From assembly GCA_017302895.1 (NCBI GenBank), contig JAFLBV010000002.1:434001-498000 (forward strand): a stretch of 64,000 bases of DNA, given 5' to 3'. Below are positions 26,660 through 35,906 of the stretch, in pieces (positions within the stretch are counted from its first letter, which is position 1; each line of letters starts with the position of its first letter). The position numbers were made by a program, and so were the translations under genes. Below the pieces are notes generated by a model, which searched no databases, was not told the DNA's origin, and saw nothing but the letters and a program-made list of their open reading frames with translations. The stretch is from Ignavibacteria bacterium. GTDB lineage: Bacteria > Bacteroidota > Ignavibacteria > Ignavibacteriales > Ignavibacteriaceae.

Positions 26660-27586
26660 TTAAAACTCTGTGCTTACACCAATCCGGTGAAGTGTACCAA
26701 TTTCCCCGTAGGAAGAAAAGGCGTAATCGAAGGTATATTTATCAATTTTGACTCCCAGACCGGCATTGAAACCTGCAAGTCCGGCAAAATCACCCACCTT
26801 CAAATCTTTTCTTTTTTTGTTGTCATATCCCAAACGAAGAGTCAAAGATTTGCTTAGATAAAACTCGGTTCCAAAGCTGAAGTATTCAAGCCTTTTAATA
26901 AACTCATCTGTATCTTCATTGAGACGATGAAAGTCCAGAAAAAGTTTTACGGGCAAGTGTTCAAGTTTTTTCGTGACACCGACACTTATATCAAATGGCA
27001 GTTTTTCAGTTGCTCCGGTGTATGAGGAGAGCTGACCGCCAATGTTGGTCATTGTGAAGCCGATATTAATCAGTTGGGAAGGAATATTATACTGTAATCC
27101 CAAATCGAAGGCAATACCCGAAGAACTGTAGGAAGCTATCGATGAGTGGATCAGCTTTAAGTTTGCACCATAATAAAAATTTTCAGCGAGTACATTCGCA
27201 TAACCAACCGTAAAAGCCAGTTCATTAACTCCGTAGGTACCTGTTTTGTTCCCGAATTCGTCAGCTTCGGTAAATGTACCGTAATTGGCATAACGAAAAG
27301 CGGCTCCGAATCTGCCAATTCCTTCAAACTCTTTGGTGTATGCAACACCGAAAAAATTGATATCAAGCAGATGTTTCACAAAGTTGGCGGAAAAAGGAGA
27401 GCCGGCTAATTGCTTTAAAGCAGCCGGGTTATAGTGGATTACATTGGCGTCATCAGTTCCCGCTGTAAAACTGCCACCCAGGGCTGCTGCCCGGGGGCTG
27501 ACATCGACTCGCAAGAACTCGAAAGTATTCTGTGCATTTACTGCCACTGATGTAATTATTAGGATTGAAAAGAGAAATCTTTTCAA
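26660..27586 (-). CDS. porQ: PorQ-like outer-membrane protein (type IX secretion associated)
   Basis: 308 aa. A signal peptide (MKRFLFSILIITSVAVNAQ) is followed by FLRVDVSPRAAALGGSFTAG, the N-terminal signature shared by the PorV/PorQ branch of the FadL-like barrel family. HYNPAALK and many amphipathic strands follow, and the protein ends in Phe, as outer-membrane barrels do. The single domain and the SPRAAALGG variant favour PorQ over PorV, and a better PorV is at 49209. PorQ helps attach T9SS cargo to the cell surface. It is a separate unit between panD and the response-regulator kinase. Confidence 0.75.
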   Translation of the reverse strand: MKRFLFSILIITSVAVNAQNTFEFLRVDVSPRAAALGGSFTAGTDDANVIHYNPAALKQLAGSPFSANFVKHLLDINFFGVAYTKEFEGIGRFGAAFRYANYGTFTEADEFGNKTGTYGVNELAFTVGYANVLAENFYYGANLKLIHSSIASYSSSGIAFDLGLQYNIPSQLINIGFTMTNIGGQLSSYTGATEKLPFDISVGVTKKLEHLPVKLFLDFHRLNEDTDEFIKRLEYFSFGTEFYLSKSLTLRLGYDNKKRKDLKVGDFAGLAGFNAGLGVKIDKYTFDYAFSSYGEIGTLHRIGVSTEF

Positions 27587-27659
27587 ATGATACTCCGGAT
27601 ATTTGAAATTTAACCTCTAAATATAACGATTTTCGATTTCCGAATTCACTCCAATAAAT

Positions 27660-28760
27660 TTACTCTTTATTCAGTTTCAGTTCCAGAGTGACAGTGGTTC
27701 CCAATCCCGGTTCAGAGCTAAACCGCACATTCCCCTCAAAAATTGACATAATACTCTTTACGATTGCGAGTCCCAGTCCTGATCCCTGCTGTTCGAACAT
27801 ATCCCTGTTAAACTGCACAAAAGCCCCGATATCTGCCAGTTGACGGGAAGTCATTCCCCTGCCCTTGTCATAGACAGTCAACCAGTAGACTTTATTCCCC
27901 TTCTTCCCCTTTATCAACACTTTGGAACCTGACCGTGAAAATTTAAGTGCATTTTCAATAAGTTCAGAAAGGAGAAGAGCCAGATAGTCACCGTTTATCA
28001 TAACAACAGCAGTCTCAAGGTCCACCACGAGATCCTCGAATCTGTTTTTCTCAAATTTCTCCTTGTTCATTACCGCTTCCACCAGTTCATTGGAGATGAT
28101 GGAATCACCCTTCAGAAGGCTTCGTCTCTCATTTGCATCATTCAGGAGGACCTGTAGTTTGGAATAGTTGAGGTATTTGCCGATTGTCTTTTTCAACCGC
28201 ATGGAGGATTCATTAATGAAACCCGCCATTTCCCTTACCTCATCCGGAGTCATAATGTCAGCTTCATTAATCATGATTTCTGAAAATCCAATAATTCCCG
28301 ACAGAGGGGTGTTTAATTCGTGGGGGAGGCTGAAAGAAATACTCTTGGTGATAGATTTAATTCTGTCATCACTTACCTGCCGAACCTTCTCGCTTTTTTT
28401 CAGCCGGGCATCAATTGTCAACAAAAGTTCATCCACTGAAAACGGCTTAATTAAAAAATCATCCGCACCCAGTTCCATCGCTTTTCTTCGATAATTTCCT
28501 TCACTATGAGCTGTGAGAAAAATAAAGGGAGTTGTTGCCCACGATTCATTTTTTGCAAGCTCCGCAAGCAACTCGTATCCATCCATCTCCGGCATCGAAA
28601 CATCAGAAATGATTAAATCAGGATTGAATATTGGTACCGCCTCAAGTGCACTGACACCATTCGGGGTTGCAAGAACTTCAAACCCCTCCGTGGTTAGAAT
28701 TTCCTCCAGACTCGAGCACAAACTCTTGTCATCTTCAATTATCAGTATCTTTTTCATCAA
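27660..28760 (-). CDS. Receiver-first hybrid histidine kinase
   Basis: 366 aa, cytoplasmic, no membrane segment. An N-terminal receiver domain (residues 3-120) has the acidic pair D10-D11, phospho-acceptor Asp53 (DLIISDVSMPEMDG), and Lys105 in LIKPF. A HisKA-like helix follows with candidate His147 in SLPHELNTPL, then a HATPase domain with ENALKF (N box) and DKGRGM and GSGLGLAI (G boxes). The receiver precedes the kinase, an order found in hybrids that are fed by another kinase. It is divergent from the binding protein/chemoreceptor pair at 28929, so they may share signals. The partner kinase is not in the window. Confidence 0.82.
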   Translation of the reverse strand: MMKKILIIEDDKSLCSSLEEILTTEGFEVLATPNGVSALEAVPIFNPDLIISDVSMPEMDGYELLAELAKNESWATTPFIFLTAHSEGNYRRKAMELGADDFLIKPFSVDELLLTIDARLKKSEKVRQVSDDRIKSITKSISFSLPHELNTPLSGIIGFSEIMINEADIMTPDEVREMAGFINESSMRLKKTIGKYLNYSKLQVLLNDANERRSLLKGDSIISNELVEAVMNKEKFEKNRFEDLVVDLETAVVMINGDYLALLLSELIENALKFSRSGSKVLIKGKKGNKVYWLTVYDKGRGMTSRQLADIGAFVQFNRDMFEQQGSGLGLAIVKSIMSIFEGNVRFSSEPGLGTTVTLELKLNKE

Positions 28761-28928
28761 ATATTTGATTGTTTGTTGATTTGGGACAATTTCAGAACAT
28801 CTTAAGTGTAAATTTAATCACTTTTTTTTGTAATATGCGTGATTCATCTTAAATTAAATGATTCCTTTTCAAATATTGTTTTTTTTGTATCACCATAGTC
28901 GTTGCAAACCATTTAGTTTTGAAATTTT

Positions 28929-29918
28929 ATGAGATATTTTAGTCCAAACCGTCTTAAAATAATCCTGCTCTTCCTCGTGACGGGCATATTCGCATTGTTG
29001 CCAATGCAGAGTAACAGCTCACTGAGGAAGATCATACTTGCAGTCCACTGGCAGCCACAGGCACAGTTTGCCGGATACTATGTTGCAATAACAAAAGGAA
29101 TTTATAAAAAATATGGTTTGGATGTAACAATAAGACACACCGGTTTTAAGGATAATGCAATTGATTATCTCAAGGCAGGAAGTGCACATTTTATTACCAA
29201 CTTTCTATCAGGCGCTTTGGAAGATTACGACCACGGTTTTAAATACAGATTAATCGGGCAAATTTCAAAAAAATCTGCACTTACCATCGCGGGATTAAAA
29301 TCACGAGGTATCAAGCAACTAAATGATCTCAACAATAAAAAGATCGCCATCTGGCAAGCGGGTTTTCGGGAACTCCCACAGGCATTCCTGACCAAATACA
29401 ACTTAAACTCAAAATTTGTACCTGTCAGGTCCACTGTAAATCTGTTTCTGATGGGAGGTGTGGATGCACAAGTGGTAATGGATTACAATGAACTGAACAG
29501 CATCATTTTTTCAGGAATAAGTGAGGATGACCTTACCCTTTTCAGGATTGCCAATTATGGATTGAATGTCCCTGAGGATGGAATTTATTGTACGGATGAG
29601 TTTCTCCGGAACAACAAAGAAATCTGCAAAAACTTCCTCCTGGCATCGATGGAAGGCTGGATAGAGGCGTTCAAGAACAAGGAAGAGACCGTAAATGAAT
29701 GTATGAAATTGAAAAGAAAAGCGGGTCTCTCCGCCAACTACGCTCATCAGATGCGGATGTTGAACACGATGGAAGATATCATTTCGCCGGTGAATGACAA
29801 AATCGACCCTGTACTCGACAAACGCTCATTCGCTATCGCCATTCAGGTATTGACAGATGCAAAAAGGATAAAAGGTGACATCAATTACGATTCCTTCTTC
29901 AAGGAGGTCAGGAAATGA
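28929..29918 (+). CDS. NMT1/THI5-like periplasmic substrate-binding protein
   Basis: 329 aa. It has a signal peptide (about residues 1-29, MRYFSPNRLKIILLFLVTGI...), then the family start LAVHWQPQAQFAGYYVAITKGIY and LAGSAHF-type ligand-loop sequence. Homologues bind thiamine precursors, taurine, nitrate or sulfonates for ABC transporters. No permease or ATPase gene lies nearby. Instead the stop codon overlaps the start of a chemoreceptor by 4 bp (ATGA at 29915-29918). The likely role is therefore ligand presentation to that receptor. The mature protein lacks a lipobox. The ligand cannot be told from the sequence. Confidence 0.82.
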   Translation: MRYFSPNRLKIILLFLVTGIFALLPMQSNSSLRKIILAVHWQPQAQFAGYYVAITKGIYKKYGLDVTIRHTGFKDNAIDYLKAGSAHFITNFLSGALEDYDHGFKYRLIGQISKKSALTIAGLKSRGIKQLNDLNNKKIAIWQAGFRELPQAFLTKYNLNSKFVPVRSTVNLFLMGGVDAQVVMDYNELNSIIFSGISEDDLTLFRIANYGLNVPEDGIYCTDEFLRNNKEICKNFLLASMEGWIEAFKNKEETVNECMKLKRKAGLSANYAHQMRMLNTMEDIISPVNDKIDPVLDKRSFAIAIQVLTDAKRIKGDINYDSFFKEVRK

Positions 29919-31951
29919 TAAAGAAAATACGGTCTCTGCCTCTTAATAAAAGGTTGTCAGTCTATATCCTCCTCATTTCACTCGTCATTTTGATTGCGAT
30001 CTATCTCTCCAATTATTTTGTTTCCAGATCAATAATCCTCGATGGAATCGAAGAGGATTCAAGAAACATCACCGAAGCTAAAGTTAATATGATGGAATCG
30101 TACCTGACGAATGTCGAAAAAATTCCTGAGGCGCTCTCGGCTGTACTTTCCAACTTTCCTTATGATACAACCCGCAATTCAACCCTTATTAAAGATATCC
30201 TTAAAGATAATCCGGGAGTTTACGGAATTTGTATTGCTTTTGAACCTTCTGCAAGAAAAGACTCACTCCCCTATGCTCCCTATTATTACAGGAACAAAGA
30301 TTCCGTGGTTTACACTGACCTTGCCAAAGAGGAGTATAAATACGAAATGTGGGACTGGTACCAGATTCCTTTCGTCCTAAAAAGAGCAATCTGGTCAGAG
30401 CCATATTATGATTCAGGTGGCGGAGAAAATCTGATGATTACATATTCCGTACCGTTTGTCGACAAGGTTTCAGGCAAAACAAGAGGAATTGTTACAGCTG
30501 ATGTAGATCTCACTCAGCTTCGCAATGTGATCTCAAATATCAAGATTCTTCAAAATGGCTATGCCTTCGCAATCAGCAGATTTGGAACATTCATTTCTCA
30601 CAGAGACTCGTCTCTGATTTTGAATGAGACGGTTTTCAGTCTTTCGGAAAGACTTCAGGATGAGGAATTCAGTCTTGTTGGCAAAAAAATGGTTGCCGGA
30701 GAAACCGGGTTTAATAAAATTGTGGAACCCGTATCTGGAGAGGATTACAGGATTTATTACATCCCAATGAAATCAGCCGGGTGGTCAGTAGGAATAATGA
30801 TACCTGAAAATGAACTCTTTTCCGGGCTTTATTTCCTCAATAATGTTATTCTTTTTGTAGGTTTTACTGGTGCCTCAGTCCTTGCGATTTTTATATTTTT
30901 TGTGATCCAAAGGACCACCAAACCGGTCTCATCAATCTCAGATGTTCTGGCTTTTGTCGCGAATGGCAACCTGAGGGCGGCGGTTGAAAAGTATGAAGAA
31001 CTAAACAAAGGCATCAAGACATCACAGAAAGACGAGAGTTCGTCAAAAGATGAAATAACAAAACTCTGGTTCTTCATGAGGAAGATGATATTCGACTTGA
31101 GAGGTCTCTCGATAAGGATAAAATCAGCCGGTAACTACCTGAAATCATCGGCGGGCACTCTTAATGATGCAGCAGCATTCTTGGAGAATACATTCGCAGA
31201 ACAGGACATTGCAAACAAAAATGTTCGACATTTCGGTGAAGAAATTGATAACATTACCAAAGCTCTTGCAGATGACACCGTCAGACTTACTGAGGCAGTG
31301 GAAGAAACCGGCAATCTTATTATGCAGGGGCAGAACAATATTGGCAATATCGGCGATTCAATAGTTGAGATTGGTAAATCAACCGGTTCCATTGTGCAAA
31401 AATTGAATAACATCAACAAACGAACTGCAAATATTTCTCGGGTGATCACAACAATCTCCAATATTGCCGACAGAACCAATCTTATTTCGCTAAACGCTGC
31501 TATTGAAGCTGAAAAGGCAGGCGAAGCAGGCTTGGGTTTCAAGGTTATTGCGGATGAAATTAAACGACTCTCTGAAAATACATTTAATTCGCTGAACGAG
31601 ATTGGTGAGATTATAGAAGATGTGAAAGGATCCGTCGCAGATGGTGTCGAGACAGTTTCCAAATACCACAGCAGATCACTGGAGGGTTTCAGAGAAATTC
31701 AAAAAATGATTGATGACCTCAGTATCATCCTTGATAAGAACAAAGAATTGATACCACAGTTTGAAATGTTCAAAAAGGCAATGACAGTGGCTCAGAATAG
31801 CGTGGCCTCTATCGGCAGTAATCTTCTTGCAGTTGAAAAACTCAGTATCGATACCAAACAGGCAATCAGTAATTTGCTCGATGTTTCAGAGACTGTTAAT
31901 GATGCAGTTCATTCACTCGAAAATGAAGTGAACAAGATTATCACCGATTAG
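29915..31951 (+). CDS. Methyl-accepting chemotaxis protein with dCache-type sensor
   Basis: 678 aa. A membrane helix (about 16-38), a large periplasmic dCache-like sensor (about 40-300, with WYQIPFVLKRAIWSEPYYD and YSVPFVDKVSGKTRGIV), a second membrane helix (about 303-325), a HAMP-like linker, and the signalling domain follow in order. The hairpin tip (residues about 505-560) reads ISNIADRTNLISLNAAIEAE and then AGEAGLGFKVIADEIKRL. No C-terminal CheR-tethering pentapeptide is seen. The gene is translationally coupled to the binding protein upstream. Its 3' end overlaps the convergent K+ channel gene by 4 bp. The tip is canonical, so it should couple to CheA/CheW encoded elsewhere. Confidence 0.9.
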   Translation: MIKKIRSLPLNKRLSVYILLISLVILIAIYLSNYFVSRSIILDGIEEDSRNITEAKVNMMESYLTNVEKIPEALSAVLSNFPYDTTRNSTLIKDILKDNPGVYGICIAFEPSARKDSLPYAPYYYRNKDSVVYTDLAKEEYKYEMWDWYQIPFVLKRAIWSEPYYDSGGGENLMITYSVPFVDKVSGKTRGIVTADVDLTQLRNVISNIKILQNGYAFAISRFGTFISHRDSSLILNETVFSLSERLQDEEFSLVGKKMVAGETGFNKIVEPVSGEDYRIYYIPMKSAGWSVGIMIPENELFSGLYFLNNVILFVGFTGASVLAIFIFFVIQRTTKPVSSISDVLAFVANGNLRAAVEKYEELNKGIKTSQKDESSSKDEITKLWFFMRKMIFDLRGLSIRIKSAGNYLKSSAGTLNDAAAFLENTFAEQDIANKNVRHFGEEIDNITKALADDTVRLTEAVEETGNLIMQGQNNIGNIGDSIVEIGKSTGSIVQKLNNINKRTANISRVITTISNIADRTNLISLNAAIEAEKAGEAGLGFKVIADEIKRLSENTFNSLNEIGEIIEDVKGSVADGVETVSKYHSRSLEGFREIQKMIDDLSIILDKNKELIPQFEMFKKAMTVAQNSVASIGSNLLAVEKLSIDTKQAISNLLDVSETVNDAVHSLENEVNKIITD

Positions 31952-33234
31952 TTTTCAGATTTGCCGTTTGAAGACCGTCTTTCAGCAGCTTTTGCCATGA
32001 TTACAGATGCTACATTCGGGAATCTTAGGAGCACATAGTTGAATGCAGCTTTGTCCAATGAGTATGCCTCTGCATAACTTTTTGAGATGATGGTGGCGTT
32101 TCTTTTGGTATTTTCAAAAAGGGCGATTTCTCCGAAAAAGTCACCGGCTTTCAGAGTTGCAAGATGCTTTCTCTCCTGCCCCGCGACTACTTCCAGCTCT
32201 CCCGACAACAAAAAGTACATTTTATCACCCGTAGCTCCCTCTTCAAAAATTATATCTCCGGGAATGAATATCTCTGTTTTCAATTCACCGGAAATCTCGC
32301 GGATAAAATCTTCAGGAGATTCTGAAAATGCAGATATCATCCTGATAATTCTCTGCTTAAGGCTGATCATTACTTCATTCCGTAATGATTCAGGCAAGGA
32401 ATTCAAGAATATCTGTTCATCTTTCCCCGAATAATTTCGCGAGAAGATATAATCGTAGTAATCCCCAATTTTGTGCTGTAGTTCCGGAGGGAGACCTCTG
32501 TTACCCACAATGGTTTTAAGTCTTTCCATATTTTCATAGTAATATTGCTCAACAGAGTCCCGCTTAGACAATATACCTGCAACATTACCAATCAACCAGC
32601 CATAGATACCAACACCGAACATCATAACCACCATCGAGTAAACCATCTGTCCCCTGGTTTCAGCAACAATGTCTCCAAATCCTACAGTTGTAAGAGTTTG
32701 AATTGTCCAGTACATCGCTTCGATGTAGAGGGAGAGGGTATCTTTCTCCTGCACACCGGGTTCAAGAGCTATCCATCCACATGCCAGCCAGTGAGCAGCA
32801 AGAGTGATCCAAAAAAGGAAAAACACAATGTACAAAAAATCATTTCTCTTGAGGTCCCTCCGCCTCCACAGTTTTTGATGTTGTGAGAGCCTCAACAATT
32901 TTAATGACCTGAGCAGAAGAACAGGCACTAAACCAAACAATTCATAGGGAAAAACAGCCAGTAAGTCAATGAACAACCACAGGTTCTTCTTTCTTATTCC
33001 CAAATCTCTTGCCAAAGAACTGTAATGCTCACTTTTCTCTTTATAGATGTTGTAGTTGGCGATCAAATCCCAGCCGTTTATTATCAAATTAGCAACCATC
33101 AGGATAAGATACAACTCATCGTAAGCAATGGTACCAACTATTATCAGTGGATAATATATTGAGGAGACCACGGCAAGAAGTGAGACGAGAATAAACCGGA
33201 TTACAGTAAGCGGGTTAGATTTGAAAGACATCAT
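31948..33234 (-). CDS. Cyclic-nucleotide-gated-type potassium channel
   Basis: 428 aa. About six membrane helices occupy residues 10-235. They include an S4-like LLLRSLKLLRL with spaced positive charges and a pore loop with the K+ selectivity filter TTVGFGD (about residue 184). A C-linker (240-300) leads to a cyclic-nucleotide-binding domain (about 305-415), with the phosphate-binding cassette FFGEIALFENTKRNAT whose Arg contacts the nucleotide phosphate in this family. It is likely an inner-membrane K+ channel opened by cAMP or cGMP. It is the last gene of the rsh-ruvX-channel unit, 5 bp after ruvX, and convergent with the chemoreceptor. Confidence 0.88.
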   Translation of the reverse strand: MMSFKSNPLTVIRFILVSLLAVVSSIYYPLIIVGTIAYDELYLILMVANLIINGWDLIANYNIYKEKSEHYSSLARDLGIRKKNLWLFIDLLAVFPYELFGLVPVLLLRSLKLLRLSQHQKLWRRRDLKRNDFLYIVFFLFWITLAAHWLACGWIALEPGVQEKDTLSLYIEAMYWTIQTLTTVGFGDIVAETRGQMVYSMVVMMFGVGIYGWLIGNVAGILSKRDSVEQYYYENMERLKTIVGNRGLPPELQHKIGDYYDYIFSRNYSGKDEQIFLNSLPESLRNEVMISLKQRIIRMISAFSESPEDFIREISGELKTEIFIPGDIIFEEGATGDKMYFLLSGELEVVAGQERKHLATLKAGDFFGEIALFENTKRNATIISKSYAEAYSLDKAAFNYVLLRFPNVASVIMAKAAERRSSNGKSEN

Positions 33235-33239
33235 GGCAA

Positions 33240-33659
33240 TTATCCAAACTCCTTAAGATAATCTTCAAGAATTACAGCAGCGGCAAATTTATCAACCAAA
33301 GATTTATTCCGTCTTTTCGATTTTTTTGCTACTGATTGGAGAATTCTTTCACTTGCAATGGATGAGGAATAACGCTCATCATACAATTCAACAGGAACCC
33401 CTGTCTCCTGCTCAACCGATTTTGAAAATTTCTCGATAATATCAGACAAAACCGTTTTAGAACCGTCACCATTCAGAGGGTAACCGACAATTATCCGCTC
33501 TACATCTTTCTCCTTTACCAAAATCACGATCTTTCCCAATAAAGCTGAATTGTTTTCAAAGGTATCGAAAGGTGAGGCGATTATTTTTAAAGGATCACTC
33601 AGGGCTATGCCCACTCTCTTCGAACCGTAATCAATCGAAAGAATTCGTCCTTCCGCCAC
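33240..33659 (-). CDS. ruvX: Putative pre-16S rRNA nuclease / Holliday junction resolvase YqgF
   Basis: 139 aa, normal size for the YqgF family of RNase H-like nucleases. The first acidic site is in ILSIDYGSKRVGIA, the second Glu is near VELYDERYSS, and the third Asp is in KSLVDKFAAAVILEDYL. The family finishes the 5' end of 16S rRNA and was first proposed as a Holliday junction resolvase. The start is GTG at 33659. It shares one nucleotide with the stop codon of rsh and is followed 5 bp later by the channel gene. Confidence 0.93.
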   Translation of the reverse strand: MAEGRILSIDYGSKRVGIALSDPLKIIASPFDTFENNSALLGKIVILVKEKDVERIIVGYPLNGDGSKTVLSDIIEKFSKSVEQETGVPVELYDERYSSSIASERILQSVAKKSKRRNKSLVDKFAAAVILEDYLKEFG

Positions 33660-35824
33660 TATTTAGCCTCAGCCATTCTGGTGACGGAATAAACCCCCTT
33701 AATCTTCTTCAGGCGGTCGATAATTCTCGAAAGATGATTCAGATCCTGTACAAAAAGAGTGACTTGTCCTTCGAAAAATGAATCGCTCGTGTCTAGACTG
33801 ATTGACTTGATCGAAGTGTTGTTGTAGCTTACTATCGTATTAGCAATATCCTTTAGCATACCTGCGGAATCGTCTCCACGAATAACCAGACCGGCGATGA
33901 AGGATGAGTTTTCAACTTCGGGCCATTTTATCGAAACCACTTTCTCCGGCTCAACTTTAGACTTCTCAATCAGATTGCGGCAGGTCTTCCTGTGAATCCG
34001 GATACCTTCACCGGTCGTAATAAATCCAGCAACTTCATCACCCGGAATCGGATTACAACACTTGGAGTATGAGAGCATCATCTTGATGTCTTCACCATCG
34101 ACAACGAGTTCTCCACCCGTTCCTCTTGCATAACGGGCGAAATCCTCAAACTCTATGTTGGGTGAACCCTGTAATTTGTGATCCTTCTCCTTTGGCTCTT
34201 CCAAAATCGCTTCAATGGTGATGTTCCCCTGCCCAAGCATCTTAAACATCTGACGGGTATGATGAAACTTGTTCCTCTGAAGTATTTTTGCAACCTCATT
34301 CTCACCAAGAGTGAGCTTTAATTTCTTTAACCTTTTCTCCCAGATTTCCCTACCACTCTCAATAAAGACCTCTTCCTCTTTATTGAGCCATTTTCTGATT
34401 TCAGATTTGGCTTTTTGCGTCTGAACAAACTTAAGCCAGTTTTTATTCGGGTGCTGATTTTTTGAGGTAATTATCTCAACCTGATCACCACGATTCAACA
34501 CAAAATCGAGAGGTACAATCTTTTTATTGACTTTCGCCCCGATACAATGATGTCCAATATTGGAATGTATTGCAAAAGCAAAGTCAACTGGAGTCGACCT
34601 TACAGGCAACCTTTTCAGGTCGCCTTTTGGAGTCATTACAAAAATTTCATTCTCGTAGAGATTTAACTTGAAGTTTTCTATAATGTTTTTCTTCAGATCA
34701 TCGCTACCCGAACTTTCAACCATTTCCCTGATCCACTGGACATAATCATCTGTATTCCTGTCCTTTACGGTGTTCCCCTCTTTATAGCGCCAGTGTGCTG
34801 CAACACCTCTCTCGGCAATTTCGTGCATCTTTCGGGTTCTGATCTGAACCTCCACTACCCTTCCTTCGGGACCTATCAAGGCAGTGTGAATCGACTGATA
34901 ATTATTAACTTTGGGAATGGCTATATAGTCTTTAAATCTGTCGGGTACCGGAATATAAAGTGCATTGATGATACCAAAAACAGTATAACAATCGAAGGAA
35001 TTATCAGAATCCAGAATCAATCTTATTGCAAAAAGGTCAAATATCTCTTCGAACGGCTTGTTCTGTTTTATCATCTTTCGGTAAATGCTGTACAGGTGCT
35101 TTGGTCTGCCACTCAATTCGCATTTAAAGTTCTTCTCTTCGAGAGCAGCCAGGATTGGTGCCGAGAACCTGTCAAGATATTCATTTCTCTCGTCCCTTTT
35201 CAGATTCAGTTTTTTTCGAATATCATCGTAGGCATTCCTGTTCAATTCCTTGAAAGCAAGGTCCTCAAGTTCCCATTTAATCTTGCCCAATCCAAACCGG
35301 TGAGCAAGCGGGGCGTAAATTTCAAGAGTCTCGGTGGCAATTCTTTTTCGCTTGTCGGGTTCCAGATATTCAAGGGTTCGCATGTTGTGAAGACGGTCGG
35401 CGAATTTCACTATGATGACCCTGATATCTTTCATAATAGACATCAGGAGTTTTCTGTAGTTTTCTGCCTGGTTTATCTCAGCCGATCGGAAAAGCTCTTT
35501 AATCTTGGTCAGACCGTCCACAATAATTGCAACATCCGATCCAAAATTTCTTTTAATCAGGTCTGAAGAATACTCCTCGTTATCTTCAACCACATCATGC
35601 AGCAAGCCACAGGCGATTGAGACATCGTCAAAGGGAATTTCTTCTATAAGGATGCGGGCTACAGCAAGGGGATGACTAAAGTAGGGTTCATCAGATGCTC
35701 TTTTGTCATTTTGGTGGGCAATCGCAGCAAATTCATAGGCTTTTTTAATAAGCGCCAGGTCGGCGTTGGGTATCTTCTCTTTGCAGAGTTTCAGCAGTTC
35801 ATCTAATCTTCCATCTTCACTCAT
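33659..35824 (-). CDS. spoT: Bifunctional (p)ppGpp synthetase/hydrolase (RelA/SpoT homologue)
   Basis: 721 aa. The N-terminal hydrolase domain keeps the His-Asp metal site (HDVVED near residue 75). The synthetase domain has the RFKD motif, which marks bifunctional rather than synthesis-only enzymes, and the catalytic NNYQSIHT. TGS (about 395-455), zinc-finger-like and C-terminal ACT (about 650-720) domains follow. It makes and degrades the stringent-response alarmone and sets growth rate under starvation. It is translationally linked to ruvX. The 82 bp upstream (35825-35906) hold its likely promoter. Confidence 0.95.
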   Translation of the reverse strand: MSEDGRLDELLKLCKEKIPNADLALIKKAYEFAAIAHQNDKRASDEPYFSHPLAVARILIEEIPFDDVSIACGLLHDVVEDNEEYSSDLIKRNFGSDVAIIVDGLTKIKELFRSAEINQAENYRKLLMSIMKDIRVIIVKFADRLHNMRTLEYLEPDKRKRIATETLEIYAPLAHRFGLGKIKWELEDLAFKELNRNAYDDIRKKLNLKRDERNEYLDRFSAPILAALEEKNFKCELSGRPKHLYSIYRKMIKQNKPFEEIFDLFAIRLILDSDNSFDCYTVFGIINALYIPVPDRFKDYIAIPKVNNYQSIHTALIGPEGRVVEVQIRTRKMHEIAERGVAAHWRYKEGNTVKDRNTDDYVQWIREMVESSGSDDLKKNIIENFKLNLYENEIFVMTPKGDLKRLPVRSTPVDFAFAIHSNIGHHCIGAKVNKKIVPLDFVLNRGDQVEIITSKNQHPNKNWLKFVQTQKAKSEIRKWLNKEEEVFIESGREIWEKRLKKLKLTLGENEVAKILQRNKFHHTRQMFKMLGQGNITIEAILEEPKEKDHKLQGSPNIEFEDFARYARGTGGELVVDGEDIKMMLSYSKCCNPIPGDEVAGFITTGEGIRIHRKTCRNLIEKSKVEPEKVVSIKWPEVENSSFIAGLVIRGDDSAGMLKDIANTIVSYNNTSIKSISLDTSDSFFEGQVTLFVQDLNHLSRIIDRLKKIKGVYSVTRMAEAK

Positions 35825-35906
35825 TACAGGTATTTGCTCCGGATATCAAAAAATCATCAGCGTAAAATAATCAAGAAAATCCACTTAATTAATGTTAAAG
35901 AAGAGA

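Noticed and set aside
28914-28921. TAGTTTTG, resembling a Bacteroidetes -7 promoter box, 8 bp before the binding-protein start
   Set aside because: No TTG at the proper -33 spacing, and the clear lexA promoter in this window is of the -35/-10 type.
31135-31662. 175-codon minus-strand frame inside the chemoreceptor
   Set aside because: Lies antisense to the conserved signalling hairpin; its serine-rich translation is what antisense coiled-coil coding gives.
34793-35566. 257-codon open frame on the plus strand inside rsh
   Set aside because: It is antisense to strongly conserved catalytic domains and has no recognisable protein features; it is a by-product of the rsh codon pattern.
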